From assembly GCF_013608025.1 (NCBI RefSeq), contig NZ_VDLV01000033.1, positions 248,001 through 312,000 on the forward strand: a stretch of 64,000 bases of DNA. The letters are read 5' to 3'. Positions within the stretch are counted from its first letter, which is position 1. Every line of letters begins with the position of its first letter. Below, piece by piece: positions 40,170-49,290 of the stretch. Made by a program: the position numbers and the translations under genes. Under the pieces are notes generated by a model. It worked only from the letters and a program-made list of their open reading frames with translations. It had not been told where the DNA came from and searched no databases. This stretch comes from Pseudomonas brassicacearum subsp. neoaurantiaca (GTDB lineage: Bacteria > Pseudomonadota > Gammaproteobacteria > Pseudomonadales > Pseudomonadaceae).

Positions 40170-41516
40170 ATGAAGAAGAAAAACAATGCCCAGCTTATCT
40201 GCCAGTTGTCAGCCGTTGCGGCGATGATGCTGGCCGGTAGCGCACACGCTGCCGACGCGTTCAGCGCCGATTCGCAGTGGATGACGGGCGACTGGGGCGG
40301 TGAACGGACCAAACTGATCGAGCAGGGTATCGACATCAAGGCCGACTATGTCGGCGAAGTGGGCGGCAACCTGCACGGTGGCTATAACAACGACAAGACC
40401 GCGCGTTACGCCGACCAGTTCGGTCTGGGCGTGGCGCTGGACCTGGAAAAGCTGTGGGGCTGGGATAACACCCAAGCCAAGATCCAACTGACCAACCGTA
40501 ACGGGCAGAACATCTCCAACGACCGCGTCGGCGACCCGCGCGCAGGCACCTTGAGTTCCTCACAGGAAGTCTATGGTCGTGGTCACATGGTCCGTTTGAC
40601 CCAATTGTGGATCAAGCACCAGTTCCTCGACGGCAAGCTGGACGTCAAGGCCGGTTACTTCGGCGAAGGCGAAGACTTCAACACCTTCCCTTGCGAATTC
40701 CAGAACCTGGCGTTCTGCGGCTCCCAAGTGGGTAACTGGGCGACCGGCATCTGGTACAACTGGCCCGTCATGCAGGCTGCAATCCGCGTGAAGTACAACA
40801 TCACGCCTGAGTTCTACGCGCAAATCGGTGCGTACAACCAGAACCCATCGCAGCTGGAGCACGGCAACGGCTTCAAGCTCAGCGGCAGCGGCACCAAAGG
40901 TACCGTCATTCCTGTCGAACTGGTCTGGTCGCCGAAGGTCAACAACCTGCCGGGCGAATACCGTGTCGGTTACTACAAGAGCACGGCTGACGCCAACGAC
41001 GTCCGTGAAGACGAAGACGGCAACGATGCCGCTACCACCGGCAACGCCTACCGCAGTCACGATAGCAAGCACGGCTACTGGTTCGTGGCGCAACAGCAAC
41101 TCACTACTCACAACGGCGACGCGTCCCGCGGCCTGAACATCGCGGCCAACGCAACCTTCCACGACAAGGACACCAACGTCGTCGACAACTACCAGTCGTT
41201 GATGTTCGTGTACAAAGGACCGTTCGACGCACGTCCGAAGGATGACATCGGGATCGGTTTCTCCCGTATCCATGTCAACGAAGACGTGAAGAAAAACGCC
41301 GACCTGACCAACATCGCCAACGGTGTCACCGACTACAACGACCCACTGTTCGCGCCACTGCGTAGCACTGAGTACAACTACGAACTCAACTACGGCGTGC
41401 ACGTGACCAACTGGCTGACCGTGCGTCCGAACCTGCAATACATCACCCACCCGGGCGGTGTTGACGAGGTCGACAACGCCTTGGTGGCCGGTCTGAAAAT
41501 TCAGTCGGTGTTCTAA
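40170..41516 (+). CDS. oprB: Carbohydrate-selective porin OprB
   Basis: Outer-membrane glucose porin, 448 residues. Signal peptide ends at GSAHAAD; the mature start has MTGDWGGERTKLIEQGIDIKA, the OprB signature, and the protein ends with GLKIQSVF, a C-terminal phenylalanine for barrel assembly. AATAACAATAA (40143-40153) near the ribosome-binding site is a Crc/Hfq-type motif. Terminator follows. Confidence 0.96.
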   Translation: MKKKNNAQLICQLSAVAAMMLAGSAHAADAFSADSQWMTGDWGGERTKLIEQGIDIKADYVGEVGGNLHGGYNNDKTARYADQFGLGVALDLEKLWGWDNTQAKIQLTNRNGQNISNDRVGDPRAGTLSSSQEVYGRGHMVRLTQLWIKHQFLDGKLDVKAGYFGEGEDFNTFPCEFQNLAFCGSQVGNWATGIWYNWPVMQAAIRVKYNITPEFYAQIGAYNQNPSQLEHGNGFKLSGSGTKGTVIPVELVWSPKVNNLPGEYRVGYYKSTADANDVREDEDGNDAATTGNAYRSHDSKHGYWFVAQQQLTTHNGDASRGLNIAANATFHDKDTNVVDNYQSLMFVYKGPFDARPKDDIGIGFSRIHVNEDVKKNADLTNIANGVTDYNDPLFAPLRSTEYNYELNYGVHVTNWLTVRPNLQYITHPGGVDEVDNALVAGLKIQSVF

Positions 41517-41554
41517 CGCTGTTGCGATAAGCTCCTCTCTATGTGCGCATATTT

Positions 41555-41584
41555 GCGGACGGCCAAGGCTGTCCGCTTTTTTTT
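41555..41584 (+). terminator. Intrinsic terminator after oprB
   Basis: GCGGAC-loop-GTCCGC stem followed by eight T residues, 39 bases after the oprB stop. Confidence 0.88.
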
Positions 41585-41604
41585 GTGAGATGGCTGGCAA
41601 GGAA

Positions 41605-41740
41605 CCTGTGGCGAGGGAGCTTGCTCCCGCTGGGTTGCGAAGCGACCCCTGAGCCATTCAACTCGGTGCTTCAGCCAGACCGAATCTGCTTCCTTAACGA
41701 CTGCTTCGCAGCCGAGCGGGAGCAAGCTCCCTCGCCACAA
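41605..41740. repeat. REP doublet, GGGAGCTTGCTCCCGCT subtype
   Basis: Inverted pair of GTGGCGAGGGAGCTTGCTCC with a long spacer, between the oprB terminator and the mutarotase gene. Confidence 0.86.
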
Positions 41741-41780
41741 AAGCAGATGAGCAACTCAATGATTTCCAGGACCACAGCCC

Positions 41781-42635
41781 ATGCATGAGCATCCCCTGCA
41801 ACGCTTTTTCAGATCCTTGCGCGAGCGTCCGGTGTTTGCGTGGGAGCGCTATCAGCAGCGTGATGTGTTGGTCATCGATCATCCGCTGTGCCAGGCGGTT
41901 TTCAGTCGCCAGGGTGCGCAGTTGTTGCACTTCCAGCCACGCGGCCAGAAACCCTGGCTGTGGTGCGCGGCGAAGTGGCCGCAGGTCGGTGCAATACGCG
42001 GCGGCGTTCCGGTGTGCTGGCCTTGGTATGGCCGTCACCCGAGCGAAAATGCCTGGCCGTCCCATGGCTGGGCGCGTTTGATCAATTGGAAACTGCTCGA
42101 CAGCCGCAGCGATGACGACGGCGTGCATTTGCACTGGCAATTGCAGCTGTGCGACTGGCAAGTGGACCTGCATGCCGACCTGGGCGAACGCATGGAACTG
42201 CGCTTGAGCACCGAGCATCAAGACAGCTTGCCTTGCCAGTTGAGCCAGGCGTTGCACGCCTATTGGCGTATTGGCGACATCGGTGAGGTAGCGCTGTCTG
42301 GGCTTGAAGGTGCAGAGGGTTATGACCAATTGAACCGCGAGGTTTGCCGCCAGCAAGGCGAGTTGCGGGTGGACGGTGGCTGCCAGCGGGTGTTCCAGCA
42401 TGACGGGGAACTGCAGCTCAAGGATCACGCCTGGCAGCGCGAGTTGTGCATCGACACGGGCGACAGTGCCGACACCGTGGTCTGGCATCCGGGCGCACGG
42501 CCGTTGCTGGGGGTGAGTTGGGATGAGGTCAGCGAATTTGTCTGCGTCGAAGCGGCCAGCGGCGGCACCGATAGTGTGTGCCTGGCGCCGGGGGAGCGGG
42601 CGCATTTGAGTTTGCAGGCGCGGGCGGGGGCTTGA
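41781..42635 (+). CDS. D-hexose-6-phosphate mutarotase (YeaD-like)
   Basis: 284 residues of the aldose 1-epimerase-like fold. YeaD-type motifs are visible: GAQLLHFQPRGQKPWLW, IRGGVPVCWPWYG and SHGWARLINWKL, plus a late VVWHPGARPLLGVSWDEVSEFVCVE. Speeds interconversion of alpha and beta glucose-6-phosphate, which would help supply Zwf. Placement between oprB and hexR supports a glucose role. Confidence 0.9.
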   Translation: MHEHPLQRFFRSLRERPVFAWERYQQRDVLVIDHPLCQAVFSRQGAQLLHFQPRGQKPWLWCAAKWPQVGAIRGGVPVCWPWYGRHPSENAWPSHGWARLINWKLLDSRSDDDGVHLHWQLQLCDWQVDLHADLGERMELRLSTEHQDSLPCQLSQALHAYWRIGDIGEVALSGLEGAEGYDQLNREVCRQQGELRVDGGCQRVFQHDGELQLKDHAWQRELCIDTGDSADTVVWHPGARPLLGVSWDEVSEFVCVEAASGGTDSVCLAPGERAHLSLQARAGA

Positions 42636-42652
42636 TTCAGAAGTGCCGGCCT

Positions 42653-42729
42653 CTTCGCGAGCAGGCTCGCTCCCACAATGGATCTTTGACGTTCATACAG
42701 ACCCCTGTGGGAGCGAGCCTGCTCGCGAA
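42653..42729. repeat. REP doublet, GAGCCTGCTCGCGA subtype
   Basis: Inverted pair of CTTCGCGAGCAGGCTCGCTC between the convergent mutarotase and hexR genes. Confidence 0.87.
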
Positions 42730-42764
42730 GACGGACTATCTGACGCTGAAGGTTCCGGACCGAA

Positions 42765-43634
42765 TCAGTTGAACTCATCCCCAACCGGGTACCGGCTGGC
42801 ATTCAGGCTCTCCTTGATCTTGCGCAGGTGCGGCTGGAAATCCACGCCCCGGCGCAGGGTCATGCCGGTGGCGAGCACGTCCAGCACGGTGAGCTGGATG
42901 ATCCGTGAAGTCATCGGCATGTAGATGTCCGTGTCTTCCGGCAGGGGAATGTTCAGGCTCAGGGTGCTGGCCTTGGCCAGCGGCGAGCCTTCGGCGGTCA
43001 GGCCTAGCACCGATGCGCCGTTCTCCCGGGCGATGCGTGCCACTTCCACCAGCTCGCGGGTACGCCCGGTGTAGGAAATGATCACGAACAGCTCGCCGGT
43101 ATGGGCCACCGAGGCGATCATGCGTTGCATCAGTACGTCGGCATGGGCGGTCACCGCCAGGTTGAAGCGGAAGAATTTGTGCTGGGCATCCAACGCCACC
43201 GGGGCCGAGGCGCCGAGGCCGAAGAAGTGGATCTGCCGGGCCTGGATCAGCAAATCCACGGCGCGGCTGATCAAATTTGGATCAAGGGCCTGGCAGGCAC
43301 TGTCCAATGAGGCAATGGCACTGCCAAAGATTTTCTGGGTGTAGGCTTCCGGGTTGTCGTCGGCCTCAACCGCGCGGCTGACATAGGCCGCGCCGCTGGC
43401 CAGGCTTTGCGCCAGTTGCAGCTTGAGTTCCGGATAACCGCTGACACCGAACGAGCGGCAGAAGCGGTTGACGGTCGGTTCGCTGACCGAAGCGGCCTGG
43501 GCGAGGGCGGCGATGCTGAAACGGGTTGCCTGCTGTGGGTTGAGCAGGATCACTTCGGCCACCTTGCGTTCGGCCTTGTTCAGGTCTTCCAGGCGACTCT
43601 GGATCTGCTCCAGTAGATTTCGCACGCGGTCCAT
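42765..43634 (-). CDS. hexR: Transcriptional regulator HexR (RpiR family)
   Basis: 289 residues. N-terminal RpiR-type helix-turn-helix ([37 protein letters not shown]) and a C-terminal SIS sugar-phosphate domain ([41 protein letters not shown]). In pseudomonads it binds 2-keto-3-deoxy-6-phosphogluconate and represses zwf, edd and gap. Transcribed divergently from zwf; operators lie before its targets in this window. Confidence 0.96.
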   Translation of the reverse strand: MDRVRNLLEQIQSRLEDLNKAERKVAEVILLNPQQATRFSIAALAQAASVSEPTVNRFCRSFGVSGYPELKLQLAQSLASGAAYVSRAVEADDNPEAYTQKIFGSAIASLDSACQALDPNLISRAVDLLIQARQIHFFGLGASAPVALDAQHKFFRFNLAVTAHADVLMQRMIASVAHTGELFVIISYTGRTRELVEVARIARENGASVLGLTAEGSPLAKASTLSLNIPLPEDTDIYMPMTSRIIQLTVLDVLATGMTLRRGVDFQPHLRKIKESLNASRYPVGDEFN

Positions 43635-43737
43635 ACAAGATTCCTAGAGAGGCGGGTCTTTGATACGACCCTTTGCGGTGGCCTATCCTACTGATGGCTC
43701 CGACGGACCACCACTCGGAATCGGTATTTTCGAAAAA

Positions 43738-43756
43738 TGTTGTGGTTATTACTACA
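43738..43756. promoter_or_regulatory. HexR operator upstream of zwf
   Basis: TGTTGTGGTTATTACTACA. It contains TTGT-N7-ACTA, one mismatch from the HexR consensus, and is nearly symmetric (TGTTGT / ACTACA). Lies in the hexR-zwf divergent region. Confidence 0.75.
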
Positions 43757-43770
43757 TTTTTCCTTGAGTG

Positions 43771-43789
43771 ATACCTTGAAAAAAGGTAT
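43771..43789 (+). other. Inverted repeat in the zwf leader
   Basis: ATACCTT-GAAAA-AAGGTAT, a perfect 7-base stem, 33-51 bases before the zwf ATG. Could be a leader hairpin or part of an operator. Confidence 0.45.
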
Positions 43790-43821
43790 TTGTAGCTTAA
43801 CTTGATAAAAGAACAAACATC

Positions 43822-45294
43822 ATGCATTCGATTACGGTTGAACCGTGCACCTTTGCCTTGTTCGGCGCGTTGGGCGACCTGGCGTTGCGCAAGCTGTTTC
43901 CTGCCCTTTATCAGCTCGATGGCGCCGGCCTGTTGCACGAGGACACGCGGATCCTCGCGTTGGCCCGCGAACCTGGCAGCGAACAGCAGCATCTGGCGTT
44001 CATCGCCACCGAGCTGCGCCGTTATGTAGGTGACAAAGACCTCAACGAAACCGTGATCGAGCGCTTCCTGGCGCGACTGACCTACCTGCATGTGGATTTC
44101 CTCAGGGCTGAGGATTACGTCGCCCTCGCCGAGCAGGCCGGTTCGACCCAGCAGCAGGTCATTGCCTATTTCGCCACGCCGGCTGCCGTCTACGGCGCGA
44201 TCTGCGAGAACCTGGCCAAGGTCGGCTTGAGCGAAAACACCCGCGTCGTGCTGGAAAAACCCATCGGCTCGGACCTGGAATCCTCGCGCAAGGTCAACGA
44301 TGCCGTGGCGCAGTTCTTCCCGGAAAACCGCACCTATCGCATTGACCATTACCTGGGCAAGGAGACGGTGCAGAACCTGATCGCGCTGCGCTTCGCCAAC
44401 AGCCTGTTCGAAACCCAGTGGAACCAGAACTACATCTCCCACGTGGAGATCACCGTGGCCGAGAAGGTCGGTATCGAGGGCCGCTGGGGCTATTTCGACA
44501 AGGCCGGCCAGCTGCGGGACATGATCCAGAACCACTTGCTGCAACTGCTTTGCCTGATTGCCATGGACCCGCCGGCCGACCTGTCTGCCGACAGCATCCG
44601 TGACGAGAAGGTGAAGGTGCTCAAGGCCCTCGCGCCGATCAGCCCGGAAGGCCTGACCACCCAGGTGGTGCGCGGCCAATACATCGCCGGCCACAGCGAA
44701 GGCAAGGCGGTTCCGGGTTATCTGGAAGAACCAAATTCCAACACCCAGAGCGACACCGAGACTTTTGTTGCCCTGCGCGCCGACATTCGCAACTGGCGCT
44801 GGGCCGGTGTTCCGTTCTACCTGCGCACCGGCAAGCGCATGCCGCAAAAGCTGTCGCAGATCGTGATTCACTTCAAGGAACCGTCCCACTACATCTTCGC
44901 CCCCGAGCAGCGCCTGCAGATCAGCAACAAACTGATCATCCGCCTGCAACCGGACGAAGGGATTTCCTTGCGGGTGATGACCAAGGAGCAAGGCCTGGAC
45001 AAGGGCATGCAATTGCGCAGCGGTCCGCTGCAACTCAACTTCTCCGACACCTATCGCAGCGCGCGGATTCCCGATGCCTACGAGCGGTTGTTGCTGGAAG
45101 TCATGAACGGCAATCAGAACCTGTTTGTCCGTAAAGATGAAATCGAAGCCGCGTGGACGTGGTGTGACCAGTTGATCGCCGGATGGAAGAAGTCCGGCGA
45201 TGCGCCCAAGCCGTATGCCGCTGGGTCCTGGGGGCCGATGAGCTCCATTGCACTGATCACGCGGGATGGGAGGTCATGGTATGGCGATATCTGA
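43822..45294 (+). CDS. zwf: Glucose-6-phosphate 1-dehydrogenase (Zwf)
   Basis: Oxidises glucose-6-phosphate to 6-phosphogluconolactone, making NADPH/NADH. 490 residues. Nucleotide-binding start [20 protein letters not shown] and the active-site signature RIDHYLGKE at 173-181. First gene of zwf-pgl-eda, under HexR. The pgl start lies inside its 3' end (14-base overlap). Confidence 0.97.
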   Translation: MHSITVEPCTFALFGALGDLALRKLFPALYQLDGAGLLHEDTRILALAREPGSEQQHLAFIATELRRYVGDKDLNETVIERFLARLTYLHVDFLRAEDYVALAEQAGSTQQQVIAYFATPAAVYGAICENLAKVGLSENTRVVLEKPIGSDLESSRKVNDAVAQFFPENRTYRIDHYLGKETVQNLIALRFANSLFETQWNQNYISHVEITVAEKVGIEGRWGYFDKAGQLRDMIQNHLLQLLCLIAMDPPADLSADSIRDEKVKVLKALAPISPEGLTTQVVRGQYIAGHSEGKAVPGYLEEPNSNTQSDTETFVALRADIRNWRWAGVPFYLRTGKRMPQKLSQIVIHFKEPSHYIFAPEQRLQISNKLIIRLQPDEGISLRVMTKEQGLDKGMQLRSGPLQLNFSDTYRSARIPDAYERLLLEVMNGNQNLFVRKDEIEAAWTWCDQLIAGWKKSGDAPKPYAAGSWGPMSSIALITRDGRSWYGDI

Positions 45295-45994
45295 ATTGCA
45301 ACTGCCCCAGGGCGTCACCGCCCTGGCATTCAAGAGCCCGGTGGCGCTGGCGGAAAAACTGGCGCTGAACGTGGCGGAGCAACTGCGCGCCGCAATCGAT
45401 GCCAAAGGCGCGGCAACCCTGGTGGTTTCCGGTGGGCGCAGCCCGGTGGCGTTTTTCCAGCACTTGGCCAAGCAGGCGCTGGACTGGTCGAAGGTGGTGG
45501 TGAGCCTGGCTGACGAGCGCTGGGTGCCGGTTGAACATGCCGACAGCAATGCCGGCCTGCTCAAGCGTTATCTGCTCCAAGGCGCTGCGGCCAAGGCCCA
45601 GTTCCTGAGCCTGTACAGCGCCAGCGCCAACCTGGAAGCCGCCGCCGAACAGGCTGATCGTTTGTTGGCCGAACTGCCTCCAATCGATGTGCTGGTCCTG
45701 GGCATGGGCGACGACGGGCATACCGCGTCGCTGTTCCCCGACAGTCCGAACCTGGCCCAGGCCCTGGATAAGGATGGCGAGCGCCGTTGCTGGCCGATGC
45801 TGGCGCCGACCGTGCCGCACCAGCGCTTGACCATGAGCCGCGCCTTGCTGGCCTCGGCCCGACACAAAGTGCTGGCGATTTCCGGTCAATCGAAATTGAC
45901 CACATTGAACGCTGCGGTGGCGGGTGACGATGTCGCCGAAATGCCGATCCGCGCGTTTCTGCAACCTACGTTAGAGATTTACTGGTGCCCATGA
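45281..45994 (+). CDS. pgl: 6-phosphogluconolactonase (Pgl)
   Basis: Hydrolyses 6-phosphogluconolactone to 6-phosphogluconate. 237 residues from ATG 45281, preceded by GGGAGGT within zwf. Motifs [17 protein letters not shown] and [12 protein letters not shown] are the family's phosphate and catalytic segments. Overlaps zwf by 14 bases, so the two are probably translationally coupled. Confidence 0.95.
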   Translation: MAISELQLPQGVTALAFKSPVALAEKLALNVAEQLRAAIDAKGAATLVVSGGRSPVAFFQHLAKQALDWSKVVVSLADERWVPVEHADSNAGLLKRYLLQGAAAKAQFLSLYSASANLEAAAEQADRLLAELPPIDVLVLGMGDDGHTASLFPDSPNLAQALDKDGERRCWPMLAPTVPHQRLTMSRALLASARHKVLAISGQSKLTTLNAAVAGDDVAEMPIRAFLQPTLEIYWCP

Positions 45995-46011
45995 ACCAAG
46001 GATCAGCCGCT

Positions 46012-46677
46012 ATGAAAAACCCATCCCCGACCGTTTCCATGGCGGACAAAGTTGCCCTGATCGACAGCCTCTGCGCCAAGGCGCGGATCCTGCCGGTGAT
46101 CACCATCGCTCGCGAACAGGACATCCTGCCATTGGCCGATGCCCTGGCCGCGGGTGGTCTGACGGCGTTGGAAGTGACCTTGCGCTCGCAGTTCGGCCTC
46201 AAGGCCATCCAGGTGCTGCGCGAACAGCGTCCGGAATTGGTGACCGGTGCTGGCACGGTGCTTGATCGCCACATGCTGGCCGCCGCCGAGGCAGCCGGTT
46301 CGCAATTCATCGTCACCCCAGGCATTACCCGCGATCTGCTGGAAGCCAGCGTCCAGAGCCCGATCCCGTTGCTGCCGGGGATCAGCAATGCCTCGGGCAT
46401 CATGGAAGGCTACGGCCTGGGCTATCGCCGCTTCAAGTTGTTCCCGGCGGAAGTCAGCGGTGGCGTGGCGGCGATCAAAGCGTTGGGCGGACCGTTTGGC
46501 GAAGTGAAATTCTGCCCGACCGGCGGTGTCAGCCCGGCCAATATCAAGAGCTACATGGCGTTGAAAAACGTGATGTGCGTGGGCGGTAGCTGGATGCTCG
46601 ATCCGGAGTGGATCAAGAACGGCGACTGGGCCCGCATCCAGGAATGCACCGCCGAGGCACTGGCGCTGCTGGACTGA
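46012..46677 (+). CDS. eda: KDPG aldolase (Eda)
   Basis: Cleaves 2-keto-3-deoxy-6-phosphogluconate to pyruvate and glyceraldehyde-3-phosphate. 221 residues from ATG 46012 (AAGGA 9 bases upstream). The motif RRFKLFPAEVSGG contains the Schiff-base lysine, and FCPTGGVSPANI closes the barrel. Follows pgl by 17 bases; last gene of the operon. Confidence 0.96.
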   Translation: MKNPSPTVSMADKVALIDSLCAKARILPVITIAREQDILPLADALAAGGLTALEVTLRSQFGLKAIQVLREQRPELVTGAGTVLDRHMLAAAEAAGSQFIVTPGITRDLLEASVQSPIPLLPGISNASGIMEGYGLGYRRFKLFPAEVSGGVAAIKALGGPFGEVKFCPTGGVSPANIKSYMALKNVMCVGGSWMLDPEWIKNGDWARIQECTAEALALLD

Positions 46678-46713
46678 TTTCTTACCGAACTTCGTTGTGT
46701 GTTCTACGGCTTT

Positions 46714-46746
46714 ACGGTGCGCTTGGTCGGCGCGCCGTTTTTTTTT
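46714..46746 (+). terminator. Intrinsic terminator after eda
   Basis: ACGGTGCGC / GCGCGCCGT stem with one G-U pair followed by nine T residues. Confidence 0.75.
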
Positions 46747-46777
46747 GCCTGGATTTTTGCAACGAGCACGCTGGCTC

Positions 46778-46873
46778 TGTGGCGAGGGGATTTATCCCCG
46801 CTGGGGCGCGTAGCGGCCCTATGCTTTTTGGGTCTGCTATGCAGCCCAGCGGGGATAAATCCCCTCGCCACAA
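46778..46873. repeat. REP doublet, GGGGATTTATCCCC subtype
   Basis: Inverted pair of GTGGCGAGGGGATTTATCCC between the convergent eda and aminotransferase genes. It reaches the last codons of the aminotransferase. Confidence 0.86.
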
Positions 46874-48061
46874 CTAGATTCGGCTCAGGTTGGTCAGTGC
46901 TCGGCTCAACCGCTCGATATCCCGCGCCAACGTAATCAATCCCGGCGTGATGCGAATGCACGGCCCAACGCTGGTTTCGCGTACCACGGTGAAAATCCCG
47001 TGGTCCTTGAGCAATCGATTCGCCATTGCCTGCTGGTCTGGCTGTGCGGTGAATCGCATCGAGGTGATGCCGCAATACAGGCGCCGGTCATCCGGGGTCA
47101 TGACTTCAATGCCCGGTACGTCACGAACGGCGCTCACCCACAGGTCGCGCAGGTAACAGAGCCGCGCGCCTTTGGCTGACGCGCCGCCCAGGGCACGGTG
47201 TTCTTCAAACACCAGGGGCAGCGTCAGCAATGCCGGGATATTGGGCGTGCTGTGGGGCGTGCGTGAGCGTATGTCGGTGGCCGGGTAATTGGCTTCGTCC
47301 ATGTCCGGATCGATGTCGGCCAGCCGTTGTGGTTCGATGTAGAGAAAGCCCAGGGCCAGGGGGCCGCCAATCCATTTCTGCAGATTGAAGCCGGCGAACG
47401 GGATGCCGAGTTTCTTCAGGTCGAAATCGATCTGCCCCAAGGCGTGGGCACCGTCGAGAATGATGTCGACCTCGAACTCCCGCGCCGCCTCGGCAATCGC
47501 CTGGACCGGCATCACCAGGCCGGTCAGGTGATTGACGTAGGTCAGCGCCATCACCTTCAGGCGCGGATAGCGAATGAAGGCTTCTCGATAAGTACCCACC
47601 AGGCTGTCGAAAGTGGCAGGGTAGGGAAGGACCAGCTCAACGACCTCCGCGCCACGTTGGCGGGCCAGCCAGCGCATGGCGCTCTTGACCGAGGTGTATT
47701 CCACGTCGCTGATCAGCACCTGGTCGCCGGGCTTGAGACCGTTGTAGTTGCGAATCAGCATCTGCAGGGCATCCACTGCGCTGGTGGCCAGTGCCACGGT
47801 GGACGCCGGGGCACGGATCAGTTGCGCCACCTGGCGGCGAATGGCTTCGCCGTGTTCCCGGTCGAAGTGCTGGCGCACGTACACCGAGTTGCTGCGGTTG
47901 ATGAGTTCGATGTTGCGCTGGTATTCCTCGACGACGGTGCGCGACATCCGACCGAAGTAGCCGTTTTCCAGATTGAGCAAGCCATCGGCCTCGACATCGT
48001 AGCGACCGACAAAGGTTTCCCAGAAAGTTTCGTCGTGGGCGCGAAGGGTGTTCTCGGGCAT
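46874..48061 (-). CDS. Class V aminotransferase / isopenicillin-N-epimerase-like PLP enzyme
   Basis: 395 residues from the ATG at 48061 (MPENTLRAHDETFWETFVGRYD). PLP-binding lysine 229 in FNLQKWIGGPLALGFL, with the conserved aspartate and histidine in ILDGAHALGQIDFDLK. This pattern belongs to class V enzymes related to isopenicillin N epimerase and cysteine desulfurase. The C-terminus RFTAQPDQQAMANRLLKDHGIF is family-typical. Substrate unknown. It directly follows a DUF3820 gene on the same strand. Confidence 0.88.
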   Translation of the reverse strand: MPENTLRAHDETFWETFVGRYDVEADGLLNLENGYFGRMSRTVVEEYQRNIELINRSNSVYVRQHFDREHGEAIRRQVAQLIRAPASTVALATSAVDALQMLIRNYNGLKPGDQVLISDVEYTSVKSAMRWLARQRGAEVVELVLPYPATFDSLVGTYREAFIRYPRLKVMALTYVNHLTGLVMPVQAIAEAAREFEVDIILDGAHALGQIDFDLKKLGIPFAGFNLQKWIGGPLALGFLYIEPQRLADIDPDMDEANYPATDIRSRTPHSTPNIPALLTLPLVFEEHRALGGASAKGARLCYLRDLWVSAVRDVPGIEVMTPDDRRLYCGITSMRFTAQPDQQAMANRLLKDHGIFTVVRETSVGPCIRITPGLITLARDIERLSRALTNLSRI

Positions 48062-48089
48062 GGCGGGCTCAATCAATAAATGGCGGTGT

Positions 48090-48326
48090 TCAATGGCGAG
48101 GCTTGGGCAGACCATGTTTGGCTCGCAACGGGTCCAGCAGGTCCGACAAGCCGTTGTGGTCGATTTCCTGCATCAAGGCCAGCAACCCGCCCAGTTCCCC
48201 TTTGGGAAAACCCTCCCGTGCGAACCAGTTCAAGTACTGGCCCGGCAAGTCGGCAAGGATTCGGCCCTTGTATTTGCCGAAGGGCATCTGGCGCGTCACC
48301 AGCAGCTCGAGTTTTTCCGGATTCAT
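48090..48326 (-). CDS. DUF3820 family protein
   Basis: 78 residues. MPFGKYKGRILADLPGQYLNWF near residues 14-35 is the DUF3820 signature, also seen in DNA-repair exonuclease accessory domains. Soluble; unknown function. Sits 28 bases upstream of the aminotransferase gene and is probably co-transcribed. Confidence 0.88.
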   Translation of the reverse strand: MNPEKLELLVTRQMPFGKYKGRILADLPGQYLNWFAREGFPKGELGGLLALMQEIDHNGLSDLLDPLRAKHGLPKPRH

Positions 48327-48532
48327 TGCGATTCGTCTTGATAATTACCATCGGCAAAATACAGGCATTCTGCATGCAGGCCAAATGACAGATCATGCAA
48401 ATAACGCGGATACAGATTTGTCTTTGTTTTTTAAATATTTGATTTACAAGTATTTATTTCGTTAATGATGCCTGGCATGGCCGATGCAATATTCCTTGCA
48501 GGTTTTTATTCACCAAGCAAAGGAACTGAAAA

Positions 48533-48997
48533 ATGACTGACATCAACAAAGAATCCATCTCTGTCTTGAACGACCTGATCGAGACCAGCAAGGATGGCCA
48601 GGAAGGATTCAAGACCTGCGCTGAAGACATCAAGCATCCTGAACTCAAGGCGCTGTTCGTCAAGCGCTCCGCCGATTGCGCAACCGCCGCGGCCGAATTG
48701 CAGGCTGCGGTCCGTTCCCTGGGTGGTGATCCGGAAACCTCCACCAGCGTCTCCGGTGACCTGCACCGCCGTTGGGTGGACGTGAAGTCGATGTTCACCG
48801 GCAAGGACGAAGAAGCGGTGCTCAACGAAGCCGAGCGCGGCGAAGACCATGCGCTGAAGGCTTACAAGGAAGCCATCGAGAAGATCAACAAGCACAACCT
48901 GGTGGGCATTCGTGACCTCGTCGAGCGCCAGTACCATGGCGTGCAACGCAACCACGATCAGGTCAAGGCCCTGCGCAACCAGGCGCGTGCCAGCTAA
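48533..48997 (+). CDS. PA2169-family four-helix-bundle protein (DUF2383)
   Basis: 154-residue helical soluble protein. MTDINKESISVLNDLIETSKDGQEGF and RSADCATAAAELQAAVRSLGG fit the ferritin-like DUF2383 bundle. Acidic helices with paired Glu/His residues (NEAERGEDHALKAYKEAI) could bind metal. Such proteins rise under stress in pseudomonads. The upstream region is AT-rich, with AAAGGAA before the ATG. A strong terminator follows, so it is monocistronic. Confidence 0.88.
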   Translation: MTDINKESISVLNDLIETSKDGQEGFKTCAEDIKHPELKALFVKRSADCATAAAELQAAVRSLGGDPETSTSVSGDLHRRWVDVKSMFTGKDEEAVLNEAERGEDHALKAYKEAIEKINKHNLVGIRDLVERQYHGVQRNHDQVKALRNQARAS

Positions 48998-49014
48998 ATA
49001 GCGTGTGTCCTGCT

Positions 49015-49047
49015 CAAAAAAACGCCAGCCAGCCTGGCGTTTTTTTT
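49015..49047 (+). terminator. Intrinsic terminator after the DUF2383 gene
   Basis: AACGCCAG-CCAGC-CTGGCGTT stem followed by seven more T residues, with an A-run on the other side. Confidence 0.9.
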
Positions 49048-49080
49048 GTCTGGAGCGACTCAGATTGACGGTAAACACTC

Positions 49081-49176
49081 TTGTGGCGAGGGAGCTTGCT
49101 CCCGCTGGGCTGCCCAGCAGCCCCAAAAATCAGGGTCGCTACGCAACCCAGCGGGAGCAAGCTCCCTCGTCACAAA
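49081..49176. repeat. REP doublet, GGGAGCTTGCTCCCGCT subtype
   Basis: Inverted pair of TTGTGGCGAGGGAGCTTGCT; right arm ends TCGTCACAA. Confidence 0.86.
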
Positions 49177-49290
49177 AGCCTTCGCATGACGGGTCGACAA
49201 ACAACTCTGGACTCAAATAGGTAGCTAGCTAATAATTGCATCACCTTCCCAGCGATCTATCGTTACAACATCCCTAGAAGAGTTTCTCGC

